Shown here: positions 26,775 through 33,885 of the stretch, piece by piece
Numbering within the stretch: the stretch's first letter is position 1
Layout: each line of letters begins with the position of its first letter
NCBI RefSeq assembly: GCF_016658865.1
Contig: NZ_CP067992.1
Location: 1,259,001-1,323,000 of the forward strand
Length of the DNA stretch: 64,000 bases
Source: Streptococcus mitis
GTDB taxonomy: Bacteria > Bacillota > Bacilli > Lactobacillales > Streptococcaceae
Direction: 5' to 3'
Notes under the pieces: generated by a model
Seen by the model: the letters and a program-made list of their open reading frames with translations, nothing else
Told to the model about the DNA's origin: nothing
Databases searched by the model: none
Program-made: the position numbers and the translations under genes

Positions 26775-26819
26775 AATATCATTCTCCTCAAAGACATCAT
26801 TTCTTTAATATCTATTTGG

Positions 26820-27221
26820 TCAATTCTTTAATAAAACTTCTGCTCTATCTGAATCTAGAAAGTCTTTCAATAGTTGCAAGGTGCGTTCGATAGACTTTTG
26901 ATCACGACCATACACTCTTTTTATACTTTTACCATTGATCAACTGCGACAACAATGTAACTGAAAATCTCTGTTCATCCGTTTGAGTGAACCAAATGTTA
27001 AATAAGCCACCCTTTCCTGCTTCCAATTGCCTATTTTTATCGGTTGATGAAATCCCTATTGTCATATGATAACCATTATACATGAACGGAAAATTAAAAT
27101 TTTCATCATCCCTTTCATTAATCGTAATTGTATCAAGATCAATCGAAAAAATTTTCTCTAAAGCTTGTTTGACATTCTGATAACCCAAACTATCTCTTGT
27201 AGATAAGTAACCTTCGCTCAT
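26820..27221 (-). CDS. Array protein, unknown (133 aa)
   Basis: Begins MSEGYLSTRDSLGYQNVKQALEKIFSID, then a beta-rich middle (FMYNGYHMTIGISSTDKN, GGLFNIWFTQT) and a C-terminal helix. No family recognised. Same strand and spacing as its neighbours. Confidence 0.57.
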   Translation of the reverse strand: MSEGYLSTRDSLGYQNVKQALEKIFSIDLDTITINERDDENFNFPFMYNGYHMTIGISSTDKNRQLEAGKGGLFNIWFTQTDEQRFSVTLLSQLINGKSIKRVYGRDQKSIERTLQLLKDFLDSDRAEVLLKN

Positions 27222-27262
27222 GCATTAGTCCTCCACATATTTCTGGAATTCTCAAACTTCTA

Positions 27263-27598
27263 TTATTTTGATATAGCCATATCAACTATTTTTCCCATTT
27301 TTATATCGATTTTTAACCTTCTGGCATAAAAATCAGTCACATAAAGCCAGCCATCTCTCAAAGTCATCTGTTCAAACGGATAACTATTATTACTGTATCC
27401 ACTATTATCTATCGTCCAGACTACATTTCCACTCGCATCAATCCTTAAAATGTTATTCTTTTCACTCTCATTATCAATAGGAATCTCCAATAAAACAATA
27501 AATTCATCACCATGTTCAATTACATTTCGGATTTCAAATTTAAATGATTTTATAACTTTACCATTTACTATTAGCTGATGTTTTTTATATTCTACCAT
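27263..27598 (-). CDS. Array protein with beta-propeller-like repeats (111 aa)
   Basis: Contains short repeated strands of the type IRNVIEHGDEFIVLLEI, ILRIDASGNVVWTID and DGWLYVTDFYARRLKIDIKMGKIV. They resemble blades of quinoprotein-like beta-propellers, but only two to three are present. It could be a small beta-sheet immunity protein. Function unknown. Confidence 0.55.
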   Translation of the reverse strand: MVEYKKHQLIVNGKVIKSFKFEIRNVIEHGDEFIVLLEIPIDNESEKNNILRIDASGNVVWTIDNSGYSNNSYPFEQMTLRDGWLYVTDFYARRLKIDIKMGKIVDMAISK

Positions 27599-27687
27599 TG
27601 TATCAACCTTTCATCTGAGAATTCCTACCTTAATCAGTCTTTTATTCGTTTCTTCGGATTCGTGTTAAGTTAATATCCATCACATAG

Positions 27688-28161
27688 CTAATCCTGTAGC
27701 ATTACTAAAAACTCTGTGAAGTTGTTCGCTACAAATTCTACAGCAGGTTCTAATTCATAAGATTCTTCATGATACCAGATACAAATACTCGGATTTGCAG
27801 TATTCTCCACATAGTTTAGACAAAGAAAATCACCACCGAACAATGCTGCTATGGGGATTAGTTGCATTCCAACATAATCTTCATCAAAGACAATGCGCCC
27901 TTCCAATTGTGTACTCACAACTCCGATATCATAAGCCTCTTCTTCCTTCTCACCTGAAATAGCTAGTATAGCTAAAAATCGATCGATTACTTTCTCATTA
28001 TTCCCAAAATGAAAATAACGTTTTGACGGAATCAATCCATTCTCATTCTTTATAAATTCCTTATAATCATCAGGCAGTTTAACCCTCCACGCTACTTCTC
28101 TTTCCTGTAATAGCGCATCAGTTGGCAAGGGGTAGATAATTGCTTGTTCTTTCTGAGTCAT
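27688..28161 (-). CDS. SMI1/KNR4 (SUKH) family immunity protein
   Basis: 157 residues with the SUKH hallmarks: an N-terminal W-R-V-KLPDDYKEFIKNENGLIPSKRYFHF block (about residues 25-52), a hydrophobic core GMQLIPIAALFGGDFLCLNYV, and a Pro-rich CIWYHEE strand. SUKH proteins neutralise many nuclease and other polymorphic toxins by direct binding. This is the clearest immunity-type domain in the array and supports the general interpretation. Confidence 0.75.
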   Translation of the reverse strand: MTQKEQAIIYPLPTDALLQEREVAWRVKLPDDYKEFIKNENGLIPSKRYFHFGNNEKVIDRFLAILAISGEKEEEAYDIGVVSTQLEGRIVFDEDYVGMQLIPIAALFGGDFLCLNYVENTANPSICIWYHEESYELEPAVEFVANNFTEFLVMLQD

Positions 28162-28213
28162 ATTTTCTACTTCTTTCTCTATTTAAAATCTTTATACTAC
28201 TAGCTCTGAAGAA

Positions 28214-28876
28214 TTAATCAGTCTCTTCCTTGTCCCACAATGGAGAGGAGTACATATAACTTCCTCTGTTTGCTACATCTCTTCGTCCTTCACGAACTGT
28301 AAAATCTAACAGCTTGAAAAATTTCTCTTTTGCTTCCAAAAAATTAGTAAATTCAAATGTTTTTCCCATAATATAAGACCTATCATCTCTACAATTTACC
28401 ATAAACAGGTTATCCCTAAAGAACAGATGAATCGCGAAAGGAGTAGTATCTTTTTCATTAAATAAAACATAGACTAAAGATTGGTAGTTCTTTTCGCTAA
28501 TGGATTTTTCAATTATTCTCTTATAGTTTTCAATAATCTCTCTTGAAAGAGTCTCAGAACCGTCCCATAATGGAGAAGAATACATCTTATCCATTCCTTC
28601 CTGAACATAATAACGATTGAAAAAAATAGTATCTCCCAAAAATTTTAAAAATTTCTCTTTTGCTTCTGAAAAGTCTGTAAAGTTGAAAATTCCCTCCTTA
28701 CTTGCTCTATCCACGGTAGCATAGACATTGTAAACTTGCATAGAATCGTCAAAGTCGATTACCACTTCCCATTCTCCAGGACCATATTCGTTAAAAATAG
28801 AATATCTCAAACTTTCGTATCCTAAATCTTGAATGGCTGATAGCAAGTCTTGCTTTTCTTTATCTAAATTTTTCAT
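28214..28876 (-). CDS. Two-module 'YSSPLWD' immunity-like protein
   Basis: 220 residues. Module A (LLSAIQDLGYESLRYSIFNEYGPGEWEVVIDF ... YSSPLWD) is followed by module B (KSISEKNYQSLVYVLFNEKDTTPFAIHLFFRDNLFMVNCRDDRSYIMGKTFEF ... YSSPLWD). The N-terminal module is nearly identical, in DNA as well, to the gene at 28900 (28740-28850 versus 29098-29208). Tentatively Imm59-like. Confidence 0.65.
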   Translation of the reverse strand: MKNLDKEKQDLLSAIQDLGYESLRYSIFNEYGPGEWEVVIDFDDSMQVYNVYATVDRASKEGIFNFTDFSEAKEKFLKFLGDTIFFNRYYVQEGMDKMYSSPLWDGSETLSREIIENYKRIIEKSISEKNYQSLVYVLFNEKDTTPFAIHLFFRDNLFMVNCRDDRSYIMGKTFEFTNFLEAKEKFFKLLDFTVREGRRDVANRGSYMYSSPLWDKEETD

Positions 28877-28899
28877 TCATTATCTCCTGCAATTAACAA

Positions 28900-29232
28900 T
28901 CAATCCGTCTTTTCATTGTCCCAAAGTGGGGAGGAGTAATATGGAGAAAATCCAACTTTAAGTCCTTTCTTAGTCGATTCTACAAAATGTTCTAATCGTT
29001 CCAAAAAAGCTAGTTTTGCATCTTGAAAATTATCAAATTCTAATTTTTTATTATAACTTGCTCGATCCATGGTAGCGTAAACATTGTACGCTTGCTTAGA
29101 ATCGTCAAATTCGATTACCACTTCCCATTCACCAGGACCATATTCGTTAAAAATAGAATATCTCAAACTTTCGTATCCTAAATCTTGAATGGCTGATAAC
29201 AGTTCTAAACGTTCTTGGGCTTCGTCTCTCAT
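28900..29232 (-). CDS. Single module-A 'YSSPLWD' protein
   Basis: 110 residues consisting only of module A, including LLSAIQDLGYESLRYSIFNEYGPGEWEVVIEF and ending YYSSPLWDNEKTD. Starts 3 nt after the module-B gene upstream. Together the pair carry the same modules as the fused proteins at 24996 and 28214, but in the order B then A. Confidence 0.62.
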   Translation of the reverse strand: MRDEAQERLELLSAIQDLGYESLRYSIFNEYGPGEWEVVIEFDDSKQAYNVYATMDRASYNKKLEFDNFQDAKLAFLERLEHFVESTKKGLKVGFSPYYSSPLWDNEKTD

Positions 29233-29235
29233 CTT

Positions 29236-29574
29236 CTAGACATCTCCTTTTTCATCCCACAAACTACAAGAATAGTAGGGTGAATCTCCATTCTGTACAA
29301 AATATCTGTTCATTTCGATAAAAGACTCCATTAAATTAAGAAAAGATAGCTTTGCCTCTTCAAAATTGTCAAACTCCCTTGTTTTCCCCATTATATAGGT
29401 CCGGTCGTCCCGACTATTTACCATAAACTTCCCATCTCGATAGCATAGATGTATAGCCCAAAGTTGACTACTATGCTCATCAAATAGAGCATAATAAAGA
29501 TTTTCAAAGCCTTTTTCTCTGATTTCTTTTTCTACATCTTGTTTTAACAAATCTAAATTCAAATTATTATTCAT
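29236..29574 (-). CDS. Single module-B 'YSCSLWD' protein
   Basis: 112 residues consisting only of module B: VEKEIREKGFENLYYALFDEHSSQLWAIHLCYRDGKFMVNSRDDRTYIMGKTREF and a variant end YYSCSLWDEK. It is closest to the B half of the 24996 gene. Family as for the other modules; function inferred from context only. Confidence 0.62.
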   Translation of the reverse strand: MNNNLNLDLLKQDVEKEIREKGFENLYYALFDEHSSQLWAIHLCYRDGKFMVNSRDDRTYIMGKTREFDNFEEAKLSFLNLMESFIEMNRYFVQNGDSPYYSCSLWDEKGDV

Positions 29575-29624
29575 ATTATTGTCCCAATTAACAGTTTATC
29601 TATAGAGTGTTACAAGTCCCATCA

Positions 29625-30167
29625 CTATTTCTCAATAATAGAAAACCGTTCATTCTTTTGATATTTTTGATTGAATCTTTCCAGTTGCTTCATTGGTTTT
29701 ATTTTAACAAGACCATTTGGGAAAGTGATGATGTCGTTCAATTCCTCTGGATAATCCTTAATTCCTTTAGCAATTGCTTGGGCAACTGTCGACGTATGGA
29801 TTGTAAAACTAGCTATATTTTTTTCTTGCATAAAAAGGATTGCATCAAAAAACAAAACTGAAATATACAAATCAACGGCAGAACGCTGCGATAGCTCTAT
29901 AAGACTGCCTTCTAATATATCTTGAATCTTATCAATATCATTCTGCTTGTAGAAATACTCAGCTAATACTTGGCAAATATCTGTCGGAAAAACATCTGGC
30001 ACAGAGGTCGGAGACTCTATGCGATATCTTTTTTCACCTCGCAAAATCCCTACAACATTGCCAGCTTGGATAGCTTCTAACAAGAGTTTTCTGTAATTTT
30101 TCATTTGATAATCTTTCATATCTCCAATTCCGAAAAGACTTAGTTCGTTCTCTGCAAAATTTACCAT
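29625..30167 (-). CDS. Array protein, unknown (180 aa)
   Basis: Mostly helical: MVNFAENELSLFGIGDMKDYQMKNYRKLLLEAIQAGNVVGIL, then helical hairpins and ASFTIHTSTVAQAIAKGIKDYPEELNDII. No domain recognised. Same strand, between the module-B gene and the three WP-domain paralogues. Confidence 0.57.
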   Translation of the reverse strand: MVNFAENELSLFGIGDMKDYQMKNYRKLLLEAIQAGNVVGILRGEKRYRIESPTSVPDVFPTDICQVLAEYFYKQNDIDKIQDILEGSLIELSQRSAVDLYISVLFFDAILFMQEKNIASFTIHTSTVAQAIAKGIKDYPEELNDIITFPNGLVKIKPMKQLERFNQKYQKNERFSIIEK

Positions 30168-30197
30168 TTTGAAGTTATTAAGATTAGTTTCCGCTTT

Positions 30198-30581
30198 TTA
30201 ATCGCTACTCGCTAGAATTTCAGCCCCTTCGGGTAATATTTCTTTCAGTTCAGCCTTTGTGAATAAACCTTGCGCTTTAGGATTTCCTCTTAAAGCTTCT
30301 GGATATTGCCTCCAGAAATTTCTATTAGCTTCTTCTTGTGTCACGTTCGGTGGCCAACAATCGTTTTGAACCTTCCAAGATACTTCAAGTAGCGTTCTCT
30401 CTCCACTTTCTAATAAGGCAAACAACTCATTTGGTAATTCATAGACTACTAACCAAGAAGCCACAGTTCCCTCTTCTGAAACTAAATAATATTTATCCTC
30501 ATTTTTCCAGATGGATTTCCCATATCCTTCAACTTCTTCAAACTGGATAACATCTTCCCATTCTAGGTTTGTTGGTTTCAT
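30198..30581 (-). CDS. WP-domain array protein, copy 3
   Basis: 127 residues beginning MKPTNLEWEDVIQFEEVEGYGKSIW. The core is SWLVVYELPNELFALLESGERTLLEV followed by CWPP (residues 42-78). Its first ~65 codons are nearly identical in DNA to copy 2 (30460-30581 versus 30894-31016), while the C-terminus is different (LFTKAELKEILPEGAEILASSD). A recent duplication or gene conversion is likely. No catalytic site evident. Confidence 0.65.
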   Translation of the reverse strand: MKPTNLEWEDVIQFEEVEGYGKSIWKNEDKYYLVSEEGTVASWLVVYELPNELFALLESGERTLLEVSWKVQNDCWPPNVTQEEANRNFWRQYPEALRGNPKAQGLFTKAELKEILPEGAEILASSD

Positions 30582-30593
30582 TTTATACCTTCC

Positions 30594-31016
30594 TTACTTA
30601 AGTGGCGATACATAATCATCTGGAAGTTTGCCTCTCCAGTCAATCCACATTTGCTCAGCAATCGGAATTAATTTTTCAAGTTCTTCCTGAGTAAATAACT
30701 CTCTAGTTTCAGGTAAATCAATTAATGATGTAGGACTCTCTTCTATAAATCGTTTTTCACTAGCTTTCTTTTCTTCTTCTGTCGGTGGCCAATAATCGTG
30801 CTTAACTTTGCAAGATATTTCAAGTAAAGTCCGTTCTCCACTCTCTAGTAAGGTAAATAATTCTTGTGGTAATTCATAGACTGCTAACCAAGAAGCCACA
30901 GTTCCCTCTTCTGAAACTAAATAATATTTATCCTCATTTTTCCAGATGGATTTCCCATATCCTTCAACTTCTTCAAACTGGATAACATCTTCCCATTCTA
31001 GGTTTGTTGGTTTCAT
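30594..31016 (-). CDS. WP-domain array protein, copy 2
   Basis: 140 residues: MKPTNLEWEDVIQFEEVEGYGKSIW, core AVYELPQELFTLLESGERTLLEISCKVKHDYWPPTEEE, then FIEESPTSLID, LFTQEELEKLI and a YVSPLK end. The tail pattern (EEE..., FI...P..LI, FT.EEL..LI) also matches the N-domains at 15036 and 24174. That links single-domain and fused forms. Confidence 0.65.
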   Translation of the reverse strand: MKPTNLEWEDVIQFEEVEGYGKSIWKNEDKYYLVSEEGTVASWLAVYELPQELFTLLESGERTLLEISCKVKHDYWPPTEEEKKASEKRFIEESPTSLIDLPETRELFTQEELEKLIPIAEQMWIDWRGKLPDDYVSPLK

Positions 31017-31028
31017 TTTATACCTTCC

Positions 31029-31451
31029 TTACTTAAGTGGCGATACATAATCATATGGAAGTTCGCCTTCAGATTCAATCCACTGCTTCTCAGCAATTGG
31101 AATCAACTCTTCAAGTTCTTCCTTAGAAAAAAGTTTCCTATTTTTAGGGACATCTATTAAAGAAGCTGGATGTTTACTTATAAATTTTCTTCTAGATTCT
31201 CTTCTCTCTTCTTCCGTCGGTGGCCAAGAATCGTGTTTAATCTTCCAAGATACTTCGCGTAGCGTTCTCTCCCCACTCTCTAGTAAGGCAAATATCTCAT
31301 TTGGTAATTCATAGACAACTAACCAAGAAACTACGGTTCCTTCTTCTAAAACAAAATAATACTTGTCCTCATCTCTCCATATGTGCTGACCATAACCTTC
31401 TACTTCTTCAAACTGGATAACATCTTCCCATTCTAGGTTTGTAGGTTTCAT
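31029..31451 (-). CDS. WP-domain array protein, copy 1 (first gene of the array)
   Basis: 140 residues, the most diverged of the three (GYGQHIWRDEDKYYFVLEEGTVVSWLVVYELPNEIFALLESGERTLREVSWKIKHDSWPP). It is the first gene behind the promoter at 31572-31580, with AAGGGAAAT before the ATG. Same C-terminal YVSPLK as copy 2. An immunity-type role is inferred from context only. Confidence 0.65.
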   Translation of the reverse strand: MKPTNLEWEDVIQFEEVEGYGQHIWRDEDKYYFVLEEGTVVSWLVVYELPNEIFALLESGERTLREVSWKIKHDSWPPTEEERRESRRKFISKHPASLIDVPKNRKLFSKEELEELIPIAEKQWIESEGELPYDYVSPLK

Positions 31452-31571
31452 TAGTATTTCCCTTTTCTTATATCTCTTTTAAACTAAACTTGTAGAGCAT
31501 TCATAGTATTTTTAATTTGGTATTTCAGCATGATAGAACTACCTTAAAAATCAATGTTAACGTTTTCCATT

Positions 31572-31592
31572 ATTATACCATACAAGCGCTTG
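31572..31592 (-). promoter_or_regulatory. Array promoter with palindrome
   Basis: Minus strand: TGG-TATAAT (hexamer complement at 31572-31577), an extended -10. Just upstream, in the -35/-10 spacer, is the perfect palindrome CAAGCGCTTG (31583-31592), a candidate operator. The expected leader is about 110 nt. Confidence 0.6.
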
Positions 31593-31621
31593 ATATGAGG
31601 GGTTTGCTAGCGAAAACTAAC

Positions 31622-31646
31622 AAAAAAACACTGAATTTTCAGTGTT
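31622..31646 (-). terminator. Terminator of tRNA-Arg transcript
   Basis: AACACTGA..TCAGTGTT hairpin (31627-31634 / 31639-31646), followed on the minus strand by seven U. It insulates the array promoter from tRNA/rplS read-through. Confidence 0.85.
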
Positions 31647-31682
31647 CCTTTTGTTTCTTTATGTTTCTTTACGCTTCTTGAA

Positions 31683-31754
31683 CGCTCCCTGCTGGAATCG
31701 AACCAGCAACTACTCCTTAGGAGGGAGTTGTTATATCCATTGAACTAAGGGAGC
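31683..31754 (-). tRNA. tRNA-Arg (anticodon CCU)
   Basis: 72 nt on the minus strand. Acceptor stem GCTCCCT/AGGGAGC with discriminator G. Anticodon stem ACTCC/GGAGT with loop CTCCTAA gives CCU. T arm GCTGG-TTCGATT-CCAGC. CCA is not encoded. It lies between the rplS terminator and the accessory array, a typical position for a genomic-island boundary. Confidence 0.95.
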
Positions 31755-31756
31755 TA

Positions 31757-31787
31757 GATAAAAACTCTGCTGAAAAAGCAGAGTTTT
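31757..31787. terminator. rplS terminator
   Basis: AAAACTCTGCT and AGCAGAGTTTT pair across a short A-rich loop, with T/A tracts on both sides. On the minus strand it ends rplS, 2 nt before the tRNA gene. Confidence 0.85.
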
Positions 31788-31796
31788 TTAGTCGAA

Positions 31797-32144
31797 TTAA
31801 CGACGGATTTCTTTGATACGAGCTGCTTTACCTTGAAGAGCACGCAAGTAGTACAATTTCGCACGACGTACTTTACCGTAACGAACAACTTCGATTTTTT
31901 CAACACGTGGAGTGTGGATTGGGAAGATACGCTCAACACCTACACCGTTAGAGATTTTACGAACTGTGTAGTTTTCTGAGATGCCAGCACCTTTACGTGC
32001 GATAACAACACCTTCAAAAATCTGGATACGTTCACGGTTACCTTCGACAACTTTCGCGTGTACACGAACAGTGTCACCAGGACGGAATGATGGGATATCT
32101 GTACGAAGTTGACCTTCAGTCAAGCTTTGGATTAATGGATTCAT
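31797..32144 (-). CDS. rplS: 50S ribosomal protein L19
   Basis: 115-residue basic protein at the 30S-50S interface. The L19 signature region [41 protein letters not shown] is intact at residues 61-101. Monocistronic, preceded by a structured leader and followed by a terminator and tRNA-Arg. Confidence 0.98.
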
Positions 32145-32149
32145 TTTAT

Positions 32150-32262
32150 TCTCCTATCTTTGTCAATCTTGAGGAAACTTCCTCAGCGGATAAACTGTAT
32201 TTTTGTGCGTCCATTACACACAAGATACAGTTTACCAAATTTCCATAAAAAAGTAAAGAAAT
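32150..32262 (-). promoter_or_regulatory. Probable L19 mRNA leader
   Basis: Between rplS and crcB the minus strand holds a long hairpin (AAACTGTAT..TTGTGTG pairing with CGCACAA..ATACAGTTT) and then GAGGAAGTTTCCTC before the ribosome site. Firmicutes rplS genes commonly carry an autoregulatory L19 leader; I assign it from position and structure only. Confidence 0.5.
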
Positions 32263-32592
32263 TTATAGCAGAATTCCTAAAAAAATCGCAACCAAACCAC
32301 CTAGATAGGTCAAAGCTAAATAAGAATAAAATACCTTCTTATCACTTAACAATCTTTGGAGTTCATCATTCAAGGTCGAAAAAGTTGTCAAACCTCCACA
32401 AAATCCAGTTGCTAGCATAGCATAGACTTCCTTAGATTCCACATGATTGTAGAATAATCCAATTAAAAAACAACCCAAAAGATTGGCTATTAGCGTTCCG
32501 AGTGGCAATTTAGAAGCTTGATTATAGCGGGAAAAGAAATAGCGCACTAAAGCTCCGAAACCACAAGCAATTGCAAGATAGACGATTACCAT
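32263..32592 (-). CDS. crcB: Fluoride ion channel Fluc/CrcB, subunit 1
   Basis: 109 residues from the ATG at 32592 (MVIVYLAIACGFGALVRYF), with GGGAGGAAGAA upstream. Four membrane segments; conserved GALVRYF, NLLGCFLIG (channel Asn) and GFCGGLTTFST. Fluc channels export fluoride as dual-topology dimers; Gram-positives often encode two that pair. It overlaps the other crcB by 7 nt. Confidence 0.93.
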   Translation of the reverse strand: MVIVYLAIACGFGALVRYFFSRYNQASKLPLGTLIANLLGCFLIGLFYNHVESKEVYAMLATGFCGGLTTFSTLNDELQRLLSDKKVFYSYLALTYLGGLVAIFLGILL

Positions 32593-32960
32593 TTCTTCCT
32601 CCCTAAATAGCAAGCTAAAAGCAGTCCTCCACCGATGCTCAAAAGCAAATACAGGACTAAACTAAGATAACGCCCTGTATCAAGCAGTTTCACAACATCA
32701 AGCATTAGACTAGAAAAGGTTGTTAAACCTCCGCAAAAACCTGTACCCAGTGCTAAAATAACGCCTTTACTAGTTCCCTTATAGACTAAATAGCCCTTAA
32801 CAAGATAAACCAAGCAAAAAATACCCAGATAATTGACAAGAAGGGTCCCCCAAGGGAAATCTGGACTGGCTGGTAACCAAGTGGAAACTAGATAGCGCAC
32901 AAGTCCGCCCAACATAGCAGCTAGAAAAATTCCTAGCGGAAAAAATTGTTCTTTTTTCAT
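32586..32960 (-). CDS. crcB: Fluoride ion channel Fluc/CrcB, subunit 2
   Basis: 124 residues, four membrane segments, LGGLVRYLVSTWL, NYLGIFCLVYLV and GTGFCGGLTTFSSL motifs. Paired with the overlapping paralogue, it suggests a heterodimeric channel. Its ATG overlaps the chorismate mutase stop by 4 nt. Confidence 0.93.
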   Translation of the reverse strand: MKKEQFFPLGIFLAAMLGGLVRYLVSTWLPASPDFPWGTLLVNYLGIFCLVYLVKGYLVYKGTSKGVILALGTGFCGGLTTFSSLMLDVVKLLDTGRYLSLVLYLLLSIGGGLLLACYLGRKKW

Positions 32961-33223
32961 TTGATATTTTGATCCTGATAATCACGCGAACGTTTGAGTA
33001 TGTCAGAAAAAGTCGCGACAATAGTTTCCTGATAGCGCTTATCCTCTACACGACTTCTAACCTTTTCAAAAATAACCTCTTCTCTCTTAGTATCTAAAAT
33101 CGGTTTCCCTGAAGCCTTCTTATAGGCAACTACCCCCTCAACCAAATGCATTCGCTCTTCTAACAGTTTGACGATTTGATCGTCGATTTGATCAATTTCT
33201 TGACGAATAACATCTAAATCCAT
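32957..33223 (-). CDS. Chorismate mutase (AroQ type)
   Basis: 88 residues from the ATG at 33223 (MDLDVIRQEIDQIDDQIVKLLEERMHLVEGVVAYK); the frame extends 15 codons further but without a site. All-helical AroQ fold with the typical I-D-x-I-D-x-x-I-V-x-L-L-x-E-R helix 1, plus KASGKPILDTKREEVI. Converts chorismate to prephenate for Phe/Tyr synthesis. Overlaps crcB by 4 nt. Confidence 0.9.
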   Translation of the reverse strand: MDLDVIRQEIDQIDDQIVKLLEERMHLVEGVVAYKKASGKPILDTKREEVIFEKVRSRVEDKRYQETIVATFSDILKRSRDYQDQNIK

Positions 33224-33304
33224 ACAGTCTCCTCCTTTATTTGAATTATTGTACCAAAAAGCCACCAAATAGGCTAGTAAAATCCCAACTCACGATAAGA
33301 AAAA

Positions 33305-33329
33305 TGCACTGATTGATTGCATCAGCGCA
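33305..33329 (-). terminator. Flavodoxin terminator
   Basis: TGCACTGAT / ATCAGCGCA stem (33305-33313, 33321-33329; one G-U) with a 7-nt loop, followed on the minus strand by UUUUUC. Confidence 0.8.
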
Positions 33330-33338
33330 CGTTTATGC

Positions 33339-33782
33339 TTATCCTACTTTAGCAGCCAATTCTTCTGCGAATTGTTCCAAGCGTTCAATGTCTTCTTCCT
33401 CAGCAGAGAGATCAACTTTAACACACTCTGAACCTTTTTCTGCTCCTGTCGCTACAAAAACGCGATCAAAGTCATCAACAGCCTTACAGAATTCATCGTA
33501 GAAGGTATCTCCTGAGCCGACCACTCCGTAGATTTTGCCATTCAAGTTGAGGTCTGCTAGGTCTTCGTAGAAGTCCATCATCTCATCTGGCAATTCTCCA
33601 TCACCGTAAGTATAGGTCGCAACGATAGCGATATCTGCTTCCAGGAAGTCAGAAGCGTCAACAGTTGTACATTCATCAACATCGACATCCAAGCCCAAGT
33701 CACGTAATTTGTCTGCTACAATATCTGCAATTTCTTCGGTATTACCGGTCATACTGGCAAATACAATTTTTGCTAATGCCAT
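33339..33782 (-). CDS. Flavodoxin
   Basis: 147-residue FMN electron-transfer protein. Phosphate-binding loop SMTGNTEEIA (residues 11-20), YTYGDGELPDEM (first isoalloxazine loop) and GSGDTFYDEFCKAVDDF (second loop). Acidic, soluble. Good ribosome site GAGGAGGACGAT. Monocistronic between pde2 (divergent) and the chorismate mutase operon. Confidence 0.95.
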   Translation of the reverse strand: MALAKIVFASMTGNTEEIADIVADKLRDLGLDVDVDECTTVDASDFLEADIAIVATYTYGDGELPDEMMDFYEDLADLNLNGKIYGVVGSGDTFYDEFCKAVDDFDRVFVATGAEKGSECVKVDLSAEEEDIERLEQFAEELAAKVG

Positions 33783-33885
33783 ATCGTCCTCCTCAATTTA
33801 TCTTTCTCCATTATATCACATCTTTTTCATTTTAAAAATAAAAATTCTTGTGCTACAATGAAATGAGAAAGAATTGAGGTTATTT

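Noticed and set aside
31683..31754. tRNA-Arg as the proven integration site of the immunity-like array
   Set aside because: I found no direct repeat of the tRNA 3' end at the far side of the array and no integrase, so only adjacency can be stated.
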